Program-made: the position numbers and the translations under genes
Notes under the pieces: model-generated
Seen by the model: only the letters and a program-made list of their open reading frames with translations
Databases searched by the model: none
Told to the model about the DNA's origin: nothing
Shown here: in pieces, positions 29,275-37,066 of the stretch
Layout: each line of letters opens with the position of its first letter
How positions within the stretch are numbered: the stretch's first letter is position 1
Source: Cryomorphaceae bacterium MED-G14
Lineage (GTDB): Bacteria > Bacteroidota > Bacteroidia > Flavobacteriales > Flavobacteriaceae
Assembly (NCBI GenBank): GCA_002457715.1
Contig: NTKN01000005.1
Location: forward strand, 1 to 41,125
Length of the DNA stretch: 41,125 nucleotides
Direction of reading: 5' to 3'

Positions 29275-30036
29275 ATGAAAATTTTAATATCACCTGCCAA
29301 GTCTCTAGATTTTAAAAGTGAAATAGAGGCTTTTAGTTGTTCACAACCTAAATTTTTAAAACAAGCAGAAGTTATTAATAGTGTATTAAAAGAAAAATCA
29401 CCTTCTGACTTAAAAAATTTACAAAATATTTCTGAAAAACTTGCGGATTTAAATTGGAGAAGAAATAATGAATTTAATTTAGAACACAACAATAATAATT
29501 CAAGGCCAGCTTTATTTGCTTTTAATGGTGATGTTTATGATGGGATAGATGCAAAATCATTAACTGTAGATAAGGTTAATACACTTCAGAATCAGTTAAG
29601 GATACTTTCTGGTTTGTATGGAATGCTAAAACCCTTAGATCTCATTCAACCATATCGTTTGGAAATGGGTACAAAACTTACGGTGAATGGATCAAAAAAT
29701 CTTTATGATTTTTGGGCAGATTCTATTACTAAAGAACTTTTTGATGAGCTTGAAGAAGATTCTATAATTCTAAACTTGGCAAGTAATGAATATTTTAATG
29801 CTATTAACAAGAAAATTATTGACTGTAATATAATATCTCCTGTTTTTAAAGATTTTAAAAATGGTAAACTAAAAGTAATTTCTATCTATGCAAAAAAAGC
29901 ACGGGGACTAATGGTTAGATATTTAGTTGATAATAATATCACAAAATATGAGGAAATATTGTCATTTAATTCTGCAGGCTACACTTTTAGTGATGAACAT
30001 ACTGAAAATGCCAATAGTCCAGTTTTTATTAGATAA
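29275..30036 (+). CDS. yaaA: Peroxide stress protein YaaA (DUF328)
   Basis: 'MKILISPAKSLDF', 'FNGDVYDGIDAKSL', 'LSGLYGMLKPLDLIQPYRLEMGTKL'. Confidence 0.95.
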   Translation: MKILISPAKSLDFKSEIEAFSCSQPKFLKQAEVINSVLKEKSPSDLKNLQNISEKLADLNWRRNNEFNLEHNNNNSRPALFAFNGDVYDGIDAKSLTVDKVNTLQNQLRILSGLYGMLKPLDLIQPYRLEMGTKLTVNGSKNLYDFWADSITKELFDELEEDSIILNLASNEYFNAINKKIIDCNIISPVFKDFKNGKLKVISIYAKKARGLMVRYLVDNNITKYEEILSFNSAGYTFSDEHTENANSPVFIR

Positions 30037-30038
30037 TT

Positions 30039-30800
30039 TTATCTCAAATCCTCAATAAACTTTTTAGTTGCTTTTATACCACCGCTCTTTAAAGAATTAA
30101 TATAAGCTGATCCTATAATTACTCCATCACTATTTTCAGTTGCAACTCTACATGTTTCTTGATTACTAATTCCAAAGCCAACTAATAATGGGGCTTTCAA
30201 ATTCATTTTATTAATTCTTTTAAAATAATTTACAGTTTCATCTCCAAATATTTCTTGTGCACCAGTAGTACTAAAACTACTTACCATATAAATAAAACCT
30301 TCAGAAATTTCATCAATAAATCGGATTCTTTCCTCAGATGTTTGAGGTGTAATTAAGAACATATTTTGTAAATTATATTTTTTAAAAATACTTTGATACT
30401 GATCATGATAAATATCTACTGGTAAATCAGGAATAATCAATCCATCAATTTGACATTCTTTACATTTTAAACAAAACTCTTCAATTCCAAACTGGATTAT
30501 GGGATTTAAATATCCCATTATTATTACAGGCAATTCAGTAACTGATCTTAGATCTTTCATTTGTTCAAACAAAATATTTGTATTCATACCATTTGATAAT
30601 GCTATCGTTGAACTTTCTTGAATAGTGGGTCCATCAGCTAATGGATCACTAAATGGTAAACCAATTTCAATCATATCAACACCTGAGTTGTCGAGTTCTT
30701 TGATAATAGTCATTGTGTCCTGTAATTTTGGGAAACCTGCCGTAAAGTAAATTGATAAAATATTTTTTTTATTTATAAATGTCTCATTAATTCTATTCAT
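30039..30800 (-). CDS. trpA: Tryptophan synthase alpha subunit
   Basis: 'MIEIGLPFSDPLADGPTIQESSTIAL'. Confidence 0.97.
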   Translation of the reverse strand: MNRINETFINKKNILSIYFTAGFPKLQDTMTIIKELDNSGVDMIEIGLPFSDPLADGPTIQESSTIALSNGMNTNILFEQMKDLRSVTELPVIIMGYLNPIIQFGIEEFCLKCKECQIDGLIIPDLPVDIYHDQYQSIFKKYNLQNMFLITPQTSEERIRFIDEISEGFIYMVSSFSTTGAQEIFGDETVNYFKRINKMNLKAPLLVGFGISNQETCRVATENSDGVIIGSAYINSLKSGGIKATKKFIEDLR

Positions 30801-30803
30801 AAA

Positions 30804-31988
30804 TCACAATTTAAAATATTCAATATATGTATCTAAGTCTTTATCTCCTCTTCCTGAACAGTTAAATACTATTGTATCATTAGGTTTAAATTTTTTCTTG
30901 TCTAAAACTGCAAAAGCGTGTGATGTTTCTATTGCTGGAATTATACCCTCAGTTTGAGATAAAATCAGTCCCCATTTCATAGCATCTTGATCATTAATTG
31001 AAATAAATTCTCCTCTTTTTGACTCAAATAAGTTTGCATGCATTGGACCAATACCTGGGTAGTCTAGACCAGCTGAAATTGAATAGGGTTCTGTTATTTG
31101 TCCATCATTTGATTGCATTAATAAGGTTTTCGAACCATGAATAATACCTGTCTTACCTAAAATGGAGGTAGCTGCACTTTCTCCTGTATCTATTCCCTTA
31201 CCTGCTGCTTCAACACAAATTATTTTAACATCATAATTGTCTAGAAATGGATAAAAAAGTCCAGCTGCATTACTTCCTCCACCAACACAAGCTATAACAT
31301 AATCTGGTGTAGACTTATTTTCAATTTCCTGAAGCTGATTTATAGTTTCTTCACCAATAACAGATTGAAATCTAGCAACCATGTCTGGATATGGATGAGG
31401 TCCTACTACAGATCCAATTATATAGTGAGTATTTACTGGATTATTGATCCAATCCCTGATAGCTTCATTAGTTGCGTCTTTAAGGGTTTTACTGCCAGAG
31501 GTTGCAGGTCTAACTTCAGCACCTAACATTTTCATTCTAGCCACGTTTGGCGCCTGTCTTTTAATATCAACTTCACCCATATATATAATACATTTAATAC
31601 CCATTAATGCACAAACTGTTGCAGTTGCGACACCATGCTGACCAGCTCCAGTTTCTGCAATAATTCTTTTTTTTTCAAGTTTTTTGGCTAGTAAAATTTG
31701 CCCAATAGTATTATTTATTTTGTGTGCTCCAGTATGACATAAATCCTCTCTTTTAAGATATATTTTAGTATTATATTTTTCTGATAATCTTTTTGCAAAG
31801 TACAGTGGAGTAGGTCTTCCAACGTAGTCCTTTAAAAGTTTATTAAATTCATTTTTAAAACTTTTTGAAGAAGAAATTTTTAAATAATTATTTCTTAATT
31901 CTTCAATATTAGGATACAGCATTTCTGGTATAAATGCTCCGCCAAACTCACCATAAAAACCTTTTGAATCTACATTATGTGTTTTCAT
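30804..31988 (-). CDS. trpB: Tryptophan synthase beta subunit
   Basis: '[27 protein letters not shown]', '[13 protein letters not shown]'. Confidence 0.98.
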   Translation of the reverse strand: MKTHNVDSKGFYGEFGGAFIPEMLYPNIEELRNNYLKISSSKSFKNEFNKLLKDYVGRPTPLYFAKRLSEKYNTKIYLKREDLCHTGAHKINNTIGQILLAKKLEKKRIIAETGAGQHGVATATVCALMGIKCIIYMGEVDIKRQAPNVARMKMLGAEVRPATSGSKTLKDATNEAIRDWINNPVNTHYIIGSVVGPHPYPDMVARFQSVIGEETINQLQEIENKSTPDYVIACVGGGSNAAGLFYPFLDNYDVKIICVEAAGKGIDTGESAATSILGKTGIIHGSKTLLMQSNDGQITEPYSISAGLDYPGIGPMHANLFESKRGEFISINDQDAMKWGLILSQTEGIIPAIETSHAFAVLDKKKFKPNDTIVFNCSGRGDKDLDTYIEYFKL

Positions 31989-32593
31989 TTTTTTATTGAT
32001 TTTATAAATTTTTTTACTTTATTAATATCTTTTAAACCTGGTTTAATTTCAAATTTAGAATTAAGATCAACACCAATTAAATTTGGTAATTGATTCTTTA
32101 GTTTTTTTATACTACTAATTAATTCTGAATTAATTCCACCACTAAGAATAAAATCTTTTTTATGATTGTAATTCAAAAGTAGGTCCCAGTTAAATTTTTT
32201 TCCTGATCCACCATAATATTCAGTGAAAGTATCAAAAAGAAAGTATTTACAATATTTACTATATTTCTCAATGTCATTTAGATCAAATCTATTATCAATT
32301 CTGAAAGCTTTAATAACATGACATAAATTACTAAGTTCATTACAAAATTCCTCATCTTCATTGCCATGTAATTGCACATATTCAAATTGATATATATTGA
32401 TTAATTCTTTAATAACATCTAACGATTCATCAACAAAAACAGCAACATATTTTTTTTCTGATTTTGGTAGAACAGCAGAACTAAAGAATCTAGATGATTT
32501 TTTATAGAAAATTATTCCCATGAAATCTAAATCAAGTTTCATTAATTGATTTATATTGTCACCATTATTTAAACCACAGACTTTGATAATCAT
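31985..32593 (-). CDS. trpF: Phosphoribosylanthranilate isomerase
   Basis: '[11 protein letters not shown]', '[13 protein letters not shown]', '[16 protein letters not shown]'. Confidence 0.93.
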   Translation of the reverse strand: MIIKVCGLNNGDNINQLMKLDLDFMGIIFYKKSSRFFSSAVLPKSEKKYVAVFVDESLDVIKELINIYQFEYVQLHGNEDEEFCNELSNLCHVIKAFRIDNRFDLNDIEKYSKYCKYFLFDTFTEYYGGSGKKFNWDLLLNYNHKKDFILSGGINSELISSIKKLKNQLPNLIGVDLNSKFEIKPGLKDINKVKKFIKSIKK

Positions 32594-33372
32594 TTCGTTT
32601 CTTCTATAAATTTTTTTAAACTCGCTCCTGGATTTTCAGATTTCATAAATCTTTCTCCAATTAAAAAACCATCAAAACCTTCATTCATTAAGTTTTTAAT
32701 GTCTCTTGGATTTTCAATACCACTTTCTGAGATTTTAACTATTTCGGATGGTATATGTTTAGATATCTTTATACTGTTATTAATATCAACTTGAAAACTT
32801 TTTAAATCTCTATTATTTACACCTATTATATCAATGTTTTTTAAATCACATTTTTGCAATTCATCAATTGAATGAATTTCAGTTAATACATTTAATCCTA
32901 ATTCTTTAGCTATTCTTGAAAAATTAGAAATTTGCTTTTTAGTTAGTATAGCTGCTATAAGTAAAATTGCATCGGCACCAATCGATCGAGACTCAATGAT
33001 TTGAAACTCATCAATAATAAAATCCTTTCTCAACAATGGAATATTACAGGACTCTTTAACAATTTTTAAATCTTTTTTTGACCCACCAAAAAAATACATA
33101 TCTGTTAAAACCGAAATACCTACTGCGCCATGTTTTTCATATCCTGAAACGATGTCTTTAGTTTTTGAAGTAAAATTAATTTCTTTCTTGGAAGGAGATT
33201 TTCTTTTATGTTCAGCAATTATTGAGATTTGGTTTTGCAAGATATTTTTTGAAAGGCTTTTTGTAGGTATACCAAAATAATCGCTTTTCTCAAGAGATGA
33301 ATAAGATTGTAAGTTTTTTAGCTGATTTACCTCGGCCATTTTTCTCTCAACTATTTTATCTAAAATATTCAT
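32590..33372 (-). CDS. trpC: Indole-3-glycerol phosphate synthase
   Basis: 'IIAEHKRKSPSKKEIN', 'LLRKDFIIDEFQIIESRSIGADAILLI', 'SESGIENPRDI'. Confidence 0.96.
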   Translation of the reverse strand: MNILDKIVERKMAEVNQLKNLQSYSSLEKSDYFGIPTKSLSKNILQNQISIIAEHKRKSPSKKEINFTSKTKDIVSGYEKHGAVGISVLTDMYFFGGSKKDLKIVKESCNIPLLRKDFIIDEFQIIESRSIGADAILLIAAILTKKQISNFSRIAKELGLNVLTEIHSIDELQKCDLKNIDIIGVNNRDLKSFQVDINNSIKISKHIPSEIVKISESGIENPRDIKNLMNEGFDGFLIGERFMKSENPGASLKKFIEETK

Positions 33373-34364
33373 TTACTTATGCTTAAAAGTTTATTAAATG
33401 AATTGAGACCTTTTTTGCTTTCCAGTGATTCCCTAGCAATACTTAAACACTCTGTTATATTTTTTGATGATATAGTTTTTATTGCTAATGCAGCATTAGC
33501 TAGGATAACATTTTTTTGCGCTTCTGTACAATTATCATTCAAAACATCCATAAAAATTTTTGCTGAGCTGGCTATATCATAACCTCCCTCGATTTGATTT
33601 TGTTTTAATTTTTTTAAGTTAAAATAACTAGAGTCTAAAATTTGTTCACTATTGTTATTGATTAATTTAAATTCATTGGTCAATGATACTTCATCATATC
33701 CATCCAGAGAATATAATACAGAGAAGTTTTTATCTGTATTTCTAAAAATATGACCATATAATCTTGCCAGGTCTAAGCTATATACACCAGTTATTTGATT
33801 TTTTGGTTGACACGGGTTAACAAGTGGTCCCAATACATTAAAAAAAGTTTTAAAACCTAGACTTCTTCTTACTGGAGCAACATTTTTCATTGCAGGATGA
33901 AATAGTGGAGCATGTAAAAAAGTGATATTAGATTTATCAATACATTTTCTTAAAAAATCATAATCATTTGAAAATTTAATACCTAGAAACTCTAATACAT
34001 TACTAGAGCCACATCCTGAAGAAACACCATAGTTGCCATGTTTAGTTACTGTATATCCAGCTCCAGCTACTATAAATGATGAAATAGTTGAAATATTGAA
34101 AGTATTTTTTCCATCTCCACCTGTTCCGCATAAATCTATTGAATTTAATTCATCAAAATCAATTTTAAGACATAGGTCAAATAATGCATCTCTAAATCCT
34201 TCAATTTCTTCAACACAAGGCATTCTCATTTTGTATACCGTCAAAAATGAAGCAATTAATGAATCATCATATTTTTTTGTAGAAATTTCTAACAAAACAG
34301 ATTTTGACTCATCATATGTAAGAGTCTCATTTTCAAAAAGTTTTTCTAACAAATTTTTCATCAT
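33369..34364 (-). CDS. trpD: Anthranilate phosphoribosyltransferase
   Basis: 'LCGTGGDGKNTFNISTISSFIVAGAGYTVTKHGNYGVSSGCGSSNVLE'. Confidence 0.97.
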   Translation of the reverse strand: MMKNLLEKLFENETLTYDESKSVLLEISTKKYDDSLIASFLTVYKMRMPCVEEIEGFRDALFDLCLKIDFDELNSIDLCGTGGDGKNTFNISTISSFIVAGAGYTVTKHGNYGVSSGCGSSNVLEFLGIKFSNDYDFLRKCIDKSNITFLHAPLFHPAMKNVAPVRRSLGFKTFFNVLGPLVNPCQPKNQITGVYSLDLARLYGHIFRNTDKNFSVLYSLDGYDEVSLTNEFKLINNNSEQILDSSYFNLKKLKQNQIEGGYDIASSAKIFMDVLNDNCTEAQKNVILANAALAIKTISSKNITECLSIARESLESKKGLNSFNKLLSISK

Positions 34365-34924
34365 GTATTAACCCAATTTTTTAAAAGTATTTTACCGTGT
34401 TCAGTAAGAATAGATTCAGGATGAAATTGAACACCCCACAACTTAAATTTTTTATGTTTAAATGCCATTACATTTTCATCATAATCATGAGCTAAAAGTT
34501 CAAATTCATCATTTAACTCTTTAACTACCCAAGAATGGTATCTGCCTACTTTGAGAGTCTTGGGAATTGATGTAAAAAGAACATCATCCTTCACAACTTT
34601 AATTTCAGTTGAAATTCCATGAAAAACATTATCTAAGTTCAATAAATCACAGCCTAATGTTTCTGCTATTGCTTGATGTCCAAGGCATACTCCCAAAAAA
34701 TTTTTTGTTTTATAATAATTAGATATGATTGATTTTAATAATCCAGCTTCATCAGGAATTCCTGGTCCTGGTGATAATAAAATTTTGTCAAAATTATTAA
34801 CATGATTAATGTCAATCATATCATTTCTAAATACTTCAACTTTACAATCTAAATCCTCCAGATAGTGTACTAGATTGTAAGTAAATGAGTCGTAATTATC
34901 AATAACTAAAATTTTATTTTTCAT
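34361..34924 (-). CDS. trpG: Anthranilate synthase component II (glutamine amidotransferase)
   Basis: 'VIDNYDSFTYNLVHYLEDL', 'LSPGPGIPDEAG', 'GVCLGHQAIAE', 'GVQFHPESILTEHG'. Confidence 0.97.
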   Translation of the reverse strand: MKNKILVIDNYDSFTYNLVHYLEDLDCKVEVFRNDMIDINHVNNFDKILLSPGPGIPDEAGLLKSIISNYYKTKNFLGVCLGHQAIAETLGCDLLNLDNVFHGISTEIKVVKDDVLFTSIPKTLKVGRYHSWVVKELNDEFELLAHDYDENVMAFKHKKFKLWGVQFHPESILTEHGKILLKNWVNT

Positions 34925-36315
34925 TTTAATTCTGCTTTTTCAATTGATTTCATTAATGCTCCAACTTTATTGTATACTTCATTTAATTCATTTTTTGGAA
35001 CAGATTTCGAGACTACTCCAGCACCAGCTTGAAAATACAATGATTGGTTTTTTGATAAAAATGATCTTATAATAATTGCATGGTTAAAGTTCCCTTCAGT
35101 ATCAATCATTCCAATTGCTCCACCATAGAATTGTCTTTTTGATGTCTCATAGTGATTTATTAATTCCATTGCTTTGTACTTAGGTGCACCTGTCAAAGTT
35201 CCAGCTGGAAATGTATTACCAATTATTTCCTTAGATTTTGATTTAAGAGTACCTGTAACCTTTGATACCAAATGAATTACATGAGAGTAAAACTGAATTT
35301 CTCTGTCTTTTTCCACAACAACATCTTTACATGATCTACTTAAATCATTTCTTGCAAGATCCACAAGCATCATGTGTTCACTATTTTCTTTATCATCCTT
35401 TAATAATTCCTTAGCTTTTTCTCTATCAAAATTATCATCTCCTGTTCTCTTAAATGTTCCTGCAATAGGATGAATTTCTGCCTTTTGATTAGTAATAACT
35501 AATTGAGCTTCAGGTGAACTTCCAAAGATTTTAAATTTACCATAGTCAAAATAAAATAGATATGGTGATGGATTTATAGATCTTAAATTTCTGTAAACAT
35601 TAAAATCATCACCTTGAAAGGGTTGTACAAATTTTCTTGACAAAACTATTTGAAATACATCCCCTCGCATACAATGAGAAATACCGTTTTTAGCCAGTTT
35701 TATAAATTCTTTATCAGTTAGATTTGATTTAATATCTCCAATTTTTTTAAAATTGAAATTAGAAATAGCTTTATTAAATATTAATTTTTCAATCTTATTT
35801 ATTTCATCATTATCATTTGAAAAAGAAATAATTGTTGAATGATTATTAAAAGTATTTACAACGATAATATTTTCATATAAACAGTATAGTATTTCAGGTA
35901 TACTATCTCCATAATTTTCATTTTGGAGTTTAATATTTTCGAAGTAGTTAATTGAATCATAACTCATATACCCGTAAATTCCTTTGCTCTGGAATTTATC
36001 ATTTTTAAATTCAGTGGAAAATTCAAACGAACCAATGAATTCATTAAGTTTTTCTAAAACCGATTCATTATCATTAATTACTTCTGTGATAGATTCTTTA
36101 TCAGGATATTTTGTTATAATATTATTATTTTCTACCTGAAATTTTGCTATTGGTTTGAAGCATATATAAGCGTAACTATTATCTTTTGAGCTGTAATCAC
36201 TGCTTTCTAGTAATATAGAATTTGCATAATTGTCTCTTATCTTTAAATAAATACTTACAGGTGTTAATGTATCTGTAATTACTTCTTTTCTATTTTCATT
36301 TAATTTAAACCTCAT
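34921..36315 (-). CDS. trpE: Anthranilate synthase component I; start corrected to ATG at 36315 (MRFKLNENRK...)
   Basis: 'PAGTLTGAPKYKAMELI', 'GAIGMIDTEGNFNHAIIIRSF', 'QAGAGVVSKSVP'. The ORF-track start at 36345 is a TTG inside the terminator hairpin. Confidence 0.96.
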   Translation of the reverse strand: MRFKLNENRKEVITDTLTPVSIYLKIRDNYANSILLESSDYSSKDNSYAYICFKPIAKFQVENNNIITKYPDKESITEVINDNESVLEKLNEFIGSFEFSTEFKNDKFQSKGIYGYMSYDSINYFENIKLQNENYGDSIPEILYCLYENIIVVNTFNNHSTIISFSNDNDEINKIEKLIFNKAISNFNFKKIGDIKSNLTDKEFIKLAKNGISHCMRGDVFQIVLSRKFVQPFQGDDFNVYRNLRSINPSPYLFYFDYGKFKIFGSSPEAQLVITNQKAEIHPIAGTFKRTGDDNFDREKAKELLKDDKENSEHMMLVDLARNDLSRSCKDVVVEKDREIQFYSHVIHLVSKVTGTLKSKSKEIIGNTFPAGTLTGAPKYKAMELINHYETSKRQFYGGAIGMIDTEGNFNHAIIIRSFLSKNQSLYFQAGAGVVSKSVPKNELNEVYNKVGALMKSIEKAELK

Positions 36316-36320
36316 ATAAT

Positions 36321-36350
36321 AAAAAAAGGCTTGTCGCAATGACAAGCCTT
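36321..36350 (-). terminator. Putative trp attenuator: intrinsic terminator between leader ORF and trpE
   Basis: Minus strand AAGGCTTGTC-ATTGC-GACAAGCC TTTTTTT: perfect 10-bp stem, 5-nt loop, U7 tract, 5 nt before trpE ATG. Confidence 0.9.
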
Positions 36351-36371
36351 AAATATTTTAAAATTTTAAAC

Positions 36372-36431
36372 TTATAGCGACAGGAGCTTAAACTTTAATA
36401 AGTGCCACCAAAATTTAAAACTGTTATTCAT
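36372..36431 (-). CDS. trpL: Putative trp operon leader peptide MNNSFKFWWHLLKFKLLSL*
   Basis: 20-codon ORF with tandem TGG TGG, 21 nt upstream of the terminator hairpin of the trp operon; absent from supplied ORF track. Confidence 0.85.
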   Translation of the reverse strand: MNNSFKFWWHLLKFKLLSL

Positions 36432-36435
36432 ATCT

Positions 36436-36443
36436 CAAATATA
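36436..36443 (-). promoter_or_regulatory. Candidate trp promoter -7 element (TATATTTG)
   Basis: Minus strand TATATTTG-AGAT-ATG; matches TAnnTTTG; no clear -33 TTG. Confidence 0.45.
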
Positions 36444-36515
36444 GAAACTTTTTTTAAAAAAAAACCACTGAAAAAAGTTTTAATACTTAATTTAACAGAC
36501 TTAAATTTTTAAATA

Positions 36516-36833
36516 ATGAATTTGAATATCCAAGATTGGAAAACAAATAAAGAGTCAAGCTCAAAAAATATATGTTTAGATGTAAGAACTCATGAAGAAT
36601 TTAATGAAGGATATATTTATAATTCCATAAATATAGATTTTTATAAATCAATGGAATTTATGAAGTTTTTGGAAAAAAGTTCAAAGGATGAAAATTATTA
36701 TGTTTATTGTAGATCAGGTAAAAGAAGTTATGCGGCATGTAAGATAATGAAAGAATTTGGTTTTAATAATGTCTTTAATCTTGATGGTGGTTTTTTAAAA
36801 TGGGTTGAATGTGGTTTTGAAGTAAATGAATAG
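36516..36833 (+). CDS. Rhodanese-like domain-containing protein
   Basis: 'LDVRTHEEFNEGYIYNSINID', 'YCRSGKRSYAACKIMKEFGF'. Confidence 0.93.
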   Translation: MNLNIQDWKTNKESSSKNICLDVRTHEEFNEGYIYNSINIDFYKSMEFMKFLEKSSKDENYYVYCRSGKRSYAACKIMKEFGFNNVFNLDGGFLKWVECGFEVNE

Positions 36834-37044
36834 TTTAAGATATAGATTAGAGAAATATGGCTTCAGAGTTTGCTCAAGATTAGCAGATTTTTTAGGAATT
36901 AAATCAAAGCACGTTAGACTAGCCTTTATATATAGTAGTTTTTTTGGACTTGGTATAGGATTTTTTATATATCTAGTTCTAGCTTTTTGGATGAGACTTA
37001 AAGATATAGTATATTCGAAAAGATCTTCAGTTTTTGACTTATGA
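36826..37044 (+). CDS. PspC-domain small membrane protein
   Basis: 'RLADFLGIKSKHVRLAFIYSSFFGLGIGFFIYLVLAFWMRLKD'. Confidence 0.8.
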   Translation: MNSLRYRLEKYGFRVCSRLADFLGIKSKHVRLAFIYSSFFGLGIGFFIYLVLAFWMRLKDIVYSKRSSVFDL

Positions 37045-37066
37045 TCATTTAATCAAATTATCATTT

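Noticed and set aside
36316-36345. N-terminal extension of TrpE (MSLRQAFFYY) in the ORF track
   Set aside because: Encoded by the terminator hairpin and U-tract from a TTG; homologous sequence begins at MRFKLNENRK (ATG 36315).
36445-36480. Inverted repeat AAACTTTTTT/AAAAAAGTTT as an intrinsic terminator
   Set aside because: AT-only stem apart from one G:C pair, 16-nt loop, located upstream of both divergent genes; not terminator-like (kept only as a weak operator candidate).
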